Shown: one piece after another, positions 9,242 through 17,304 of the stretch
How the letters are laid out: each line of letters begins with the position of its first letter
How positions within the stretch are numbered: the first letter of the stretch is position 1
Assembly (NCBI RefSeq): GCF_000374045.1
Contig: NZ_KB893316.1
Location: 149,400 to 213,399, forward strand
DNA from: Segetibacter koreensis DSM 18137
GTDB taxonomy: Bacteria; Bacteroidota; Bacteroidia; Chitinophagales; Chitinophagaceae
DNA: 64,000 nt
Direction of reading: 5' to 3'
Translations under genes and position numbers: made by a program
Notes under the pieces: model-generated
What the model was told of the DNA's origin: nothing
Seen by the model: the letters and a program-made list of their open reading frames with translations, nothing else
Databases searched by the model: none

Positions 9242-12112
9242 ATGGTGGCGGCGAAAGTGGAATGCAAGGTTGCAATGTTGTTATCTCCTAACGAGTTGAG
9301 TAACAAATTTAGAATACTCGAGTCTATCAATATAGAGAAATCAGCTTTAAATATTAATTATAAGGTAAGCAGCTTAAATGCTAAAGAACTTTCTAAACAT
9401 TATTCTAATCTTCCTGCATTTGCTCATGAATTATTTCTTCAGTTTAGTCCTGATGCTGTTGTTGCAATTCACCAAAAAATAAGGCAGCCTTTTGCAAAAC
9501 AAAAAGTAGAAAAAGAAGGTGAGGCGCTAGTCAAAAAATCGATGCTGAGGCATTTTTATCAATTGTTTGAAAAGCTAAAGCCGTTTAGCAGCATCGTAAA
9601 ATGGTATCATAAGATACCTGTCGGTAGTGGAAAAAGCTATAAAACTTCGCCCTGTATTTTTAGCGCCTACAAAACACAATTAACTTTTGAAGTACAAAAA
9701 ACAAATAATTATTTGTTTTTGATGACCAATGTTTTACTAAATGGTACGGTGTATAGTTTGAATGAATTTAATCGCTACCATTTCCTTCTTGAAAGCAACA
9801 ATGAATATTTCTTACTTTCTTATAAAGATTACCAGACTTTAGAATGGTTATCTGAATATAATCGCGGGCAATACAAAAGTGATGCTGAAGGATTTGCAAG
9901 AAATCTTTTGGCAAGGCTTGAGGCAGATTACGAAGTAGACCGAAATGATTGTTTTATTAAAAAAGAAATTAAAACTGTACCGGTAAACAGGGTAATGCTG
10001 AATGAACTGAACAACGCTTTTGTAATGCTGACTCCTCAGTGGATTTACGACGGATTTGTAGTGGAAGGTCCATGGAAAGAAATTCATGAAATAAAAGCAG
10101 ATGGAGAGGTAATTACAATAATGAGGGACAAAGAAGTGGAAGAGAAGTTTCAGAAAATGCTCGTATCACTTCATCCAAATTTTTCGAACCAACGAAACGG
10201 CTATTACTATGTGTCGTTTGCTGATGCACAAAAAAAGCAATGGTTTTTAAAGACATATCATCAATTACTGGAAGCCGGAATTGAACTTGTGGGAATGGAT
10301 CTGTTGAATCACTTCAGGTATTCTCAACACAAGGTGCAGACAACAATCGATATAATAAATGAAGCAAATGGAAAGGTTTTAATGAAAATGGCGGTGTTTT
10401 TCGGAAAGGAAGAAATCCGCCTGGCTGAACTTCAAAAGATGTTATTAGCGGGCCAGAGAGCTGTCATGCTAAAAGATACCAGCCTCGGCATTTTGCACGA
10501 TGAGTGGTTGCAGCAGTATGCGGCGATTATAAAACACGGGAAAATCAACAAAGATGAAATTGAGGTGGCCAAATCAATGGCGCTTCTGGAGCAGCAATAC
10601 AATAAAGAGAAAGAAGTTTTAAGGCCCTTAATAAAAGAGCAATGGTGGCAAAAATGGCAGCAATGGCAAAATGGAGACGAAAAGATTTATACCGTTCCCG
10701 ATACTGTAAAAGCAACCCTTCGATCTTACCAGCAAAAAGGATTTGAGTGGCTCACTCTTCTTGCCGAGGCAGGTGCAGGAGCTTGTCTCGCAGATGATAT
10801 GGGTCTGGGAAAAACGTTGCAAACAATTTGTTTCCTCGCTCATTATGTTCATAATAATCCAGCTTCAGTAAACATAATTGTTTGTCCTTCTTCTCTGATA
10901 TACAACTGGCAGCAGGAATTACAAAAGTTTACTCCCGGCATTTCTTCGACCGTATATCATGGTAGCAACCGCAATATTGATGACATACAAAACATTAATT
11001 GCCAGATTCTCATAACCAGTTATGGAACGATAAGAGCCGACGCAGGCATCTTATTAAATAGGGAATACGGAGTAGCTGTAATTGATGAAAGTCATAATAT
11101 CAAAAATCCCTCGGCACAGATTACTACTGTATTAAACATGCTGCAGGCAAGTATAAGAATAGCCCTTAGCGGTACCCCTGTGGTAAATAATACTTTTGAT
11201 TTGTACGCTCAACTCAATTTTGCAATACCCGGTATGTTTGGCACACGGGAATTTTTTAAACGTGAGTACGCAGATGCGATAGACCGTAACCATGATGAAG
11301 ACAAAATTAAATCGTTGCAAAGGTTAACAGCACCTTTTATTCTTCGCCGCACCAAAGAGCAGGTGGCTAAAGATCTTCCGGAAAAAACTGAAATGATACT
11401 TTGGTGCAACATGAACAACGAACAGAAGAACCTGTACAATGAAATAAAGGACCAGGTACGCAGCAACATTTTTCTCGATATAAAAAACAATGGTTTAAGC
11501 AAAAGTAAGTTTGCAGTTTTACAGGGTATGCTAAAACTGAGGCAGGTTTGTAACTCTCCTTTATTATTACCACAGGATGAGCGTCAGTCTTGTAATGTTT
11601 CTGTAAAAACAGAAGTGTTGTTGGGCGAATTGTCTAATATTTTGAAACATCATAAAGCGTTGGTATTTTCTCAATTTAGTACAATGCTCGATCTGCTGGC
11701 AAATGAGTGCGACAAGCAGGGAATAAAATATTATCATTTCGATGGGCAGACCCCACCTTCTAAACGTGTAGAAATGGTAAATGCCTTTCAGGATAAAGAT
11801 GACTCTACCAATCTTTTTCTCATAAGCCTTAAAGCCGGCAATACCGGGCTTACACTTACGGCAGCAGATTATGTTTTTCTATTTGATCCGTGGTGGAATA
11901 CTGCAGTGGAGCAACAGGCAATAGATAGAACCCACAGAATCGGGCAGACAAAAAATGTTTTTGCTTACAAAATCATTTGTAAAGACACTATTGAGGAAAA
12001 AATAATTCAGCTTCAACAGAAAAAGAAAAAATTAGCAGAGGATCTAATTGGTGAAGATGATGGCTTTATCAAAACACTGAGCGAAGAAGATATAGGCTAC
12101 TTATTTAGTTAA
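9242..12112 (+). CDS. SNF2-family DEAD/DEAH-box helicase-like ATPase
   Basis: The 956-residue protein has a Bacteroidota-specific N-terminal region (residues 1-480) and a C-terminal Swi2/Snf2 motor. Motif I is DDMGLGKT (Lys524), motif II is DESH (Asp615), motif III is ALSGTPVVN, and motifs V-VI are NTGLTLTAADYV and QAIDRTHRIGQ. Snf2 motors translocate on double-stranded DNA to remodel protein-DNA complexes; bacterial members such as RapA recycle RNA polymerase. Nothing nearby (no methylase, nuclease or defence gene) suggests a phage-defence role. TAGGTTTG at 9214-9221 is a possible -7 box. The exact start among several early Met codons is uncertain. Confidence 0.88.
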   Translation: MVAAKVECKVAMLLSPNELSNKFRILESINIEKSALNINYKVSSLNAKELSKHYSNLPAFAHELFLQFSPDAVVAIHQKIRQPFAKQKVEKEGEALVKKSMLRHFYQLFEKLKPFSSIVKWYHKIPVGSGKSYKTSPCIFSAYKTQLTFEVQKTNNYLFLMTNVLLNGTVYSLNEFNRYHFLLESNNEYFLLSYKDYQTLEWLSEYNRGQYKSDAEGFARNLLARLEADYEVDRNDCFIKKEIKTVPVNRVMLNELNNAFVMLTPQWIYDGFVVEGPWKEIHEIKADGEVITIMRDKEVEEKFQKMLVSLHPNFSNQRNGYYYVSFADAQKKQWFLKTYHQLLEAGIELVGMDLLNHFRYSQHKVQTTIDIINEANGKVLMKMAVFFGKEEIRLAELQKMLLAGQRAVMLKDTSLGILHDEWLQQYAAIIKHGKINKDEIEVAKSMALLEQQYNKEKEVLRPLIKEQWWQKWQQWQNGDEKIYTVPDTVKATLRSYQQKGFEWLTLLAEAGAGACLADDMGLGKTLQTICFLAHYVHNNPASVNIIVCPSSLIYNWQQELQKFTPGISSTVYHGSNRNIDDIQNINCQILITSYGTIRADAGILLNREYGVAVIDESHNIKNPSAQITTVLNMLQASIRIALSGTPVVNNTFDLYAQLNFAIPGMFGTREFFKREYADAIDRNHDEDKIKSLQRLTAPFILRRTKEQVAKDLPEKTEMILWCNMNNEQKNLYNEIKDQVRSNIFLDIKNNGLSKSKFAVLQGMLKLRQVCNSPLLLPQDERQSCNVSVKTEVLLGELSNILKHHKALVFSQFSTMLDLLANECDKQGIKYYHFDGQTPPSKRVEMVNAFQDKDDSTNLFLISLKAGNTGLTLTAADYVFLFDPWWNTAVEQQAIDRTHRIGQTKNVFAYKIICKDTIEEKIIQLQQKKKKLAEDLIGEDDGFIKTLSEEDIGYLFS

Positions 12113-12147
12113 TAACCGGGGAAGTATTGAAATAAATGAATAATAAT

Positions 12148-12179
12148 AAAAAAGTCCCTGTTTCTGCTTCAACAGAGAC
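12148..12179 (-). terminator. Terminator for the minus-strand small gene
   Basis: The stem GTCCCTGTT (12154-12162) with AACAGAGAC (12171-12179) has one odd pair, which is a G-U wobble only when transcribed from the minus strand. The T-run (TTTTTTATT) is also on that side. It therefore ends the small gene at 12187-12387. Confidence 0.7.
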
Positions 12180-12186
12180 CATTTTA

Positions 12187-12387
12187 CTAATTGTGATGGT
12201 CTTTTTTAAGTTTGTCTTTTTTGGTTTCCTTTTTATTATTTGTTAAATCATCACCCTTAGAGTCCTGTTCTTCATTTTTTCTACTGTCAAGGTTGTCCCG
12301 TTCATCGGGCCTTTTTCCAGTCTCAGAATTATGCGGATTTGTTCTCGCATTATTTGCCGGGTTATTATTAGCGTGTCCCATAAACAA
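12187..12387 (-). CDS. Small, highly charged hydrophilic protein
   Basis: A 66-residue (or 64 from the second Met) protein made almost only of Asn, Lys, Asp, Glu, Arg and Gly, with NNNPANNARTNPHN near the N terminus and a Lys-rich KKDKLKKDHHN end. No hydrophobic core is visible, so it is probably intrinsically disordered. A matching minus-strand terminator right after the stop codon supports a real transcript. It is reminiscent of small stress-associated disordered proteins but I do not recognise the family. Confidence 0.5.
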   Translation of the reverse strand: MFMGHANNNPANNARTNPHNSETGKRPDERDNLDSRKNEEQDSKGDDLTNNKKETKKDKLKKDHHN

Positions 12388-12669
12388 TAAATTTTAAATA
12401 AATATTAAAAAATTGTACCAATTTATACACTAGCACCTTTTAAAAAACAACTCCAATTAGATATTGCAAACGCACCGTTCGGAGTTATTTTTGCTTTTTA
12501 GGTCTAAAGTTAAAAATTATTGAAAGAAAAGAATCATTTTGATTTCATCATTTTTGCGACTATTCAACTTTTGTTGCGTCGCACACTTGTACACAATAAC
12601 ATTATTCATCAGCCTAAAGCCAGGTCGATTAGTGATTGGCTTATACAGTTTTAAAAGTTTTATAAACAA

Positions 12670-13521
12670 ATGTTACACATAGTTTTTGAAGACGCGAATA
12701 TTGAAGCATTAAGAAAAAGTTTTGAATTAGATTCATCTTTGCAGGGAGAAATGATATCTATACAAGATGATTACGCTGTCGGTCCGTTACTAAATATTTA
12801 CTCGGAAGAAGGAATTGAAAACCGCCGTCAATGGTGGAGAGACGTTTTGAAAGACGGGCATTATGATGGAATTGTTGATGACGGTCACGTAGATGACAAT
12901 AAAAAAGTAGCACAACTTAAAGCAAAGCTTTCTGAAGATCCTGAAGAGCTGATATGGATTTGGGCTGCACAAAACAAACATGATGTGTCTGGCTATTACT
13001 GGTTGATGAGCCAGTTGAAAGATTTTCAGGGACGAATTTTTATTTTGTACCTCAATAATCTTCCTTTCATAAATGAAAAGGGAAATATTTTTTACCCTAC
13101 AAGCTTGTTTCAAATTCAACCAAAAGAGTTTGTAAAGGCTAAAAAACTTGCAAGGCCGATTACGCTAAGCGAGTTCGAGATTGACCCTGATGAATGGGCG
13201 AAAATATGCAGGGAAGGGAAAGGAGTACGACTACTGGAAGGTGGAAAAAAGCTGATACAAAAAGGATACAATTATTATGACAATGAATTACTGAATTTTA
13301 TAGGAAAAGACTGGCAAAAGGTTTCGAAACTTTTTCAGCAGTACTTTGGAAAGGTAAAAGATACAACCGGCGATGCATTTCTGCTATGGAGAATAAGACT
13401 TATGATAGAGGGTGGAAAAGTGGAAATGCAGGGCAATATGCAAAATATGAAGGAATTTGAGGTACGCCTGGCCGGAGTTGCAAATGTTGAAGCCGAAGTG
13501 GCGGAAGCGCAAACAGCGTAA
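12670..13521 (+). CDS. DUF1835 domain-containing protein
   Basis: The 283-residue soluble protein begins with MLHIVFEDANIEALR, followed by QDDYAVGPL (residues ~28-36) and RRQWWRDVL, the features of DUF1835, a domain of unknown biochemical role. The C-terminal third (from residue ~170) resembles the DUF3658-like partner region that usually follows. The neighbours downstream (VOC protein and parC) are on the same strand with short gaps, so it may head a small operon, but their functions give no clue to its job. Confidence 0.75.
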   Translation: MLHIVFEDANIEALRKSFELDSSLQGEMISIQDDYAVGPLLNIYSEEGIENRRQWWRDVLKDGHYDGIVDDGHVDDNKKVAQLKAKLSEDPEELIWIWAAQNKHDVSGYYWLMSQLKDFQGRIFILYLNNLPFINEKGNIFYPTSLFQIQPKEFVKAKKLARPITLSEFEIDPDEWAKICREGKGVRLLEGGKKLIQKGYNYYDNELLNFIGKDWQKVSKLFQQYFGKVKDTTGDAFLLWRIRLMIEGGKVEMQGNMQNMKEFEVRLAGVANVEAEVAEAQTA

Positions 13522-13550
13522 ATGTTATTTTTGAATATTTATAAGAATAA

Positions 13551-13937
13551 ATGAAAATTACCAGAATACATCATATTGCCATTCTCACCGATCGATATGA
13601 AGAAAGCAAAAAGTTTTATACTGAGATACTTGGTTTTAGTATTATAAACGAAACATACAGAAAGGAAAGAGACAGCTATAAACTCGATTTGGCTATAAAT
13701 GGCGCGTATTGTATCGAACTTTTTTCATTTCCCGAATACAAAGAAAGAAATAGCTTTCCGGAATCAAAAGGTTTACGACATTTGGCTTTTTCGGTAGATA
13801 ATGTAGAGGAATGGATTGAATTTTTGCGAAGCAAAAATGTTGATGTTCAAAATGTAAGAATTGACGAAATAACCCTTAAAAAGTTTACTTTTTTTTATGA
13901 TCCAAATGGCCAGCCGTTGGAGTTGTATGAAGGGTAA
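13551..13937 (+). CDS. VOC-family (glyoxalase/dioxygenase fold) protein
   Basis: The 128-residue single VOC module opens with IHHIAILTDRYEESKKFYTE and ends with FFYDPNGQPLELYE. The metal-ligand positions are plausible: His7 or His8, Glu56 in IELFSF, His82 in LRHLAF and Glu125 near the end. The closest named relatives are the YaeR/GloA2-like proteins of unknown substrate. It lies 29 bases after the DUF1835 gene and 15 bases before parC, so probably in the same transcript. Confidence 0.85.
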   Translation: MKITRIHHIAILTDRYEESKKFYTEILGFSIINETYRKERDSYKLDLAINGAYCIELFSFPEYKERNSFPESKGLRHLAFSVDNVEEWIEFLRSKNVDVQNVRIDEITLKKFTFFYDPNGQPLELYEG

Positions 13938-13952
13938 GATTGAATAAATAGA

Positions 13953-16463
13953 ATGAATACAGAAACAGCAAACGAACTTACAAACAACACAAGCGGGGTA
14001 ACAGGACAGTATAAAAACTGGTTCCTCGATTATGCCTCGTATGTAATTCTTGAAAGAGCAGTTCCTGCCATTGAAGATGGGTTAAAGCCGGTGCAGCGAC
14101 GAATCCTGCATGCCATGAAGGAAATGGATGATGGCAGGTTTAATAAGGTAGCCAATATCATCGGTCAAAGTATGCAGTACCATCCGCATGGCGATGCATC
14201 TATTGGCGATGCCTTGGTAAACATGGGGCAAAAGGAACTACTGATAGAGACGCAGGGAAACTGGGGCGATGTGAGAACCGGCGATGCGGCGGCAGCGCCT
14301 CGTTATATCGAAGCAAGGCTAAGCAAATTTGCTCTTGATGTTGCTTTTAATAATAAAACGACGGAATGGCAACTCAGTTATGATGGCAGAAAAAATGAAC
14401 CTGTCACATTGCCAATGAAGTTTCCGATGTTGCTTGCACAGGGAGCTGATGGAATTGCAGTAGGTCTTTCCACGAAAATTTTACCTCACAATTTCTGCGA
14501 ATTAATAGATGCTTCTATAAAATATCTCCGCGGTAAAAGTTTTACCATTTATCCGGATTTTCAAACGGGAGGAATGATTGATGTCGCAAATTATAACGAT
14601 GGAAAAAGAGGCGGTAAAGTAAGGGTAAGAGCAAAAATAGAAGAACAGGATAAAAAAACATTGATAATTAAGGACGTACCCTATGGGGTTACTGTATCTA
14701 CATTATGCGACAGTATAGTAAAAGCGAATGACCAGGGAAAAATAAAAATTAAAAAAGTTACCGACGCTACTGCTGCAGCTGTAGAAATTATAATAGATCT
14801 TGCGCCCGGTATTTCTCCCGATATTACTATTGATGCGTTATACGCCTTTACCGATTGCGAGGTAAGCATATCTCCCAATGCCTGCGTTATTATCGATCAG
14901 AAGCCGCACTTTGTGACGGTTAATGATCTGCTAAGTATTTCTGCAGATAACACTAAAAATCTTTTGCAGAAAGAACTCGAGATTAAGCTTGGCGAGTTGC
15001 AGGAAAAATGGCATTACACTTCACTCGAAAAAATATTCTTTGAAGAAAAGATATACAAGGAACTGGAGAAAAAGCACGACACATGGGAAAAGGTGTTGAC
15101 AGCTATCGAAAAAGCGTTTGTGCCTTTTACAAGGCATATGAAGAGAAACGTGACACGTGAAGACGTATTAAAGCTAACGGAAAAACCTGTTCGCCGTATT
15201 TACCGGTTAGATATAGATCAACTAAATGAACAGATAAAGGGTATTGAGGATGAAATGGAACAGGTTCAATATAACCTTGACCATCTCACCGACTACGCGG
15301 TATCTTACTACGAAGGACTGCTTAAAAAATATGGAAGCGGCAGAGAGCGCAAAACCGAAATAAAACAATTTGATGTAATTACTGCAAGGTCAGTCGCAAT
15401 TGCCAATACTAAAGTTTACATGAATCGTTCTGAAGGTTTCGTAGGTTTAAGTCTGAAGAAAGACGAACTTATAGCGGAATGTAGCGAACTGGATGATATA
15501 ATCGTTTTTACCAAGGCTGGCAAAATGAAAGTGGTACGAGTGGCAGATAAAGTTTTTGTAGGCAAGGACATTATTCATGCAGCCGTATTTGTAAAAAATG
15601 ATGAGCGGACGACTTATAATGTAATATATGTAGATGGAGCAAGTGGCGTTAGCTACGCAAAACGTTTTAATGTAACAGGTATTACTCGCGACAAAGAATA
15701 TGACTTGACGAAAGGTTCGGAAAAAAGCCGGATACACTATTTTTCAGCAAACCTTAATGGAGAAGCTGAGATAGTGAAAATTATTTTAAGTCCTAACAGT
15801 ACTGCCAAGAAAAAGGAACTCGATTTTAGTTTTGAGGAATTGGACATAAAGGGACGGGGCAGTATGGGTAACCAAGTGACCAAGCACCCGATTAAAACAG
15901 TTAAGTTTAAAGAAGCAGGAAGAAGCACATTAACGGGAAGAAAGCTTTGGTTTGACAGTAAATTTGGACGGCTAAATAATGAAGAAAAAGGAGAATACCT
16001 GGGAACTTTTGAAGAGGAAAAACTTTTGGTTATTTATGATGACGGCAACTATGAGATTACAGACACGGAATTAACCCAGAGATTTGAACCTGAAAAAATG
16101 TTGCTCATTGAAAAATTTGATCCTGAAAAAGTGATTACTGCCATTTATCTTGATGCCGAAAAAGAACAATATAATATCAAAAGGTTTAGAATAGAAACGA
16201 GTTCGGTCAAAACCAAATTTTTATTTATAAAAGAAGGTAAAGGAAACCGTTTGGAAGCCGTAACTACTGATGAAGATCCGGTATTAATATTACATACTGA
16301 AAAAGGGAAGCAAGTGGCAACTCAAAAAATACAGATCGGTGGTTTTGTAGAAGTAATGGGTTGGAAAGCTATTGGGAATAAATTGGTGGGCTATGATAAA
16401 GATGTAGAAATGGAATGGGAGACAAAAGCCGCTGAAGATGATAAGCAGGCAAAACTATTCTAG
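13953..16463 (+). CDS. parC: DNA topoisomerase IV subunit A
   Basis: This is the DNA-cleaving subunit of topoisomerase IV, which decatenates daughter chromosomes. The winged-helix and tower core has ERAVPAIEDGLKPVQRRIL (residues ~33-51) and the HPHGD motif (residues ~70-74). The catalytic tyrosine is Tyr118 in AAPRYIEARL. The C-terminal beta-pinwheel (from residue ~510) has only a degenerate GRGSMGNQ box instead of the canonical GyrA box, which favours ParC over GyrA. The length of 836 residues fits. The Ser83-equivalent position of the quinolone pocket is Ala (HPHGDAS). The ParE partner is not in the window. Confidence 0.88.
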   Translation: MNTETANELTNNTSGVTGQYKNWFLDYASYVILERAVPAIEDGLKPVQRRILHAMKEMDDGRFNKVANIIGQSMQYHPHGDASIGDALVNMGQKELLIETQGNWGDVRTGDAAAAPRYIEARLSKFALDVAFNNKTTEWQLSYDGRKNEPVTLPMKFPMLLAQGADGIAVGLSTKILPHNFCELIDASIKYLRGKSFTIYPDFQTGGMIDVANYNDGKRGGKVRVRAKIEEQDKKTLIIKDVPYGVTVSTLCDSIVKANDQGKIKIKKVTDATAAAVEIIIDLAPGISPDITIDALYAFTDCEVSISPNACVIIDQKPHFVTVNDLLSISADNTKNLLQKELEIKLGELQEKWHYTSLEKIFFEEKIYKELEKKHDTWEKVLTAIEKAFVPFTRHMKRNVTREDVLKLTEKPVRRIYRLDIDQLNEQIKGIEDEMEQVQYNLDHLTDYAVSYYEGLLKKYGSGRERKTEIKQFDVITARSVAIANTKVYMNRSEGFVGLSLKKDELIAECSELDDIIVFTKAGKMKVVRVADKVFVGKDIIHAAVFVKNDERTTYNVIYVDGASGVSYAKRFNVTGITRDKEYDLTKGSEKSRIHYFSANLNGEAEIVKIILSPNSTAKKKELDFSFEELDIKGRGSMGNQVTKHPIKTVKFKEAGRSTLTGRKLWFDSKFGRLNNEEKGEYLGTFEEEKLLVIYDDGNYEITDTELTQRFEPEKMLLIEKFDPEKVITAIYLDAEKEQYNIKRFRIETSSVKTKFLFIKEGKGNRLEAVTTDEDPVLILHTEKGKQVATQKIQIGGFVEVMGWKAIGNKLVGYDKDVEMEWETKAAEDDKQAKLF

Positions 16464-16486
16464 TTTGAAGTACAATATGTAAGCAA

Positions 16487-16523
16487 AAAAGGCAAGGAAT
16501 TAAAACTTTCCTTGCCTTTTCTA
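16487..16523. terminator. Terminator between parC and the DUF4251 gene
   Basis: The arms AAAAGGCAAGGA (16487-16498) and TCCTTGCCTTTT (16509-16520) form a perfect 12-bp stem that carries A- and T-runs on both sides. It can serve both converging genes. Confidence 0.85.
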
Positions 16524-16552
16524 TAATCCTTTGAAACAGAAATAATAACTTA

Positions 16553-17065
16553 TTACCTTTTTCCTTTTATTTCCTTAATATAACCATTGTAGCTAATTTG
16601 CTGCCTGTTGTTACTTATTACCTGCAAACTTCCATAGCCGCTTTCTGTAACCGTAAGAAGCATCTGTCTTACATCTTTTGCATCTTTAGGCGAAATTTCA
16701 ATATCCCAGCCATCTTTTTTTCTTTCTTTTACAGTGTAATCAAAATTGGTAGAGGTGAAATGAAATCCTCCTTCGGACGGGTCTATAGGAGCTACATAAG
16801 CGCGACCAAAATAAGGCAAATCTGAAACAAGGGTATCACCAGAAACCGTTAAGTCAAATGAAGAAGTTGGATTTATGGCCCTTCCACGCAGTGGTAAAAC
16901 GGTTTGCACCACAAAAACATATTTTTTGGAATTAACTAAATTTCGAACTTCTGTATATTTCTCTTGTTTTTTATCTTCCTTGTTTTGCTGCGCGAAACTT
17001 ATCGTACAGCAACTCAAAATAAGTAAAGCTGTTATGAAAGCTTTATGATATAATTTAAATTTCAT
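16553..17065 (-). CDS. DUF4251 secreted protein
   Basis: The 170-residue protein has a signal peptide (residues 1-25, cleavage after SFAQ). The mature part includes SKKYVFVVQTVLPLRGRAIN, a SDLPYFGRAYVAP motif and NFDYTVKERKKDGW, which are the features of DUF4251, a beta-rich periplasmic or outer-membrane-associated family frequent in Bacteroidota. Its function is unknown. It converges on parC and is divergent from ftsK. Confidence 0.85.
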   Translation of the reverse strand: MKFKLYHKAFITALLILSCCTISFAQQNKEDKKQEKYTEVRNLVNSKKYVFVVQTVLPLRGRAINPTSSFDLTVSGDTLVSDLPYFGRAYVAPIDPSEGGFHFTSTNFDYTVKERKKDGWDIEISPKDAKDVRQMLLTVTESGYGSLQVISNNRQQISYNGYIKEIKGKR

Positions 17066-17280
17066 TTTTATTTGTTTGCAGACAATGTTTCAAAGCATAT
17101 ACCATACTGCGATCATATAACGGGTTTTAATAAACAAATAAGTTAAAGTAAGAGATGAGAAATGAATATTTGTTGTTGATAAAATACTGCGTTTAAAAAT
17201 ATTTGTTAACAATAGCCGTTTAAACTGTTACAATAAGGTTAGCTCAAGTAGTAGTTATAATGTGCGACTCCCAATTTTGT

Positions 17281-17288
17281 TATATTTG
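17281..17288 (+). promoter_or_regulatory. Promoter -7 box for ftsK
   Basis: TATATTTG fits TAnnTTTG and lies 16 bases before the ATG at 17305, implying a very short leader. Confidence 0.45.
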
Positions 17289-17304
17289 CATGCATAGTTG
17301 ACAC

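Noticed and set aside
9242..12112. SNF2 protein as part of a defence system
   Set aside because: No methylase, nuclease, DISARM- or Dnd-type partner lies nearby; neighbours are housekeeping genes.
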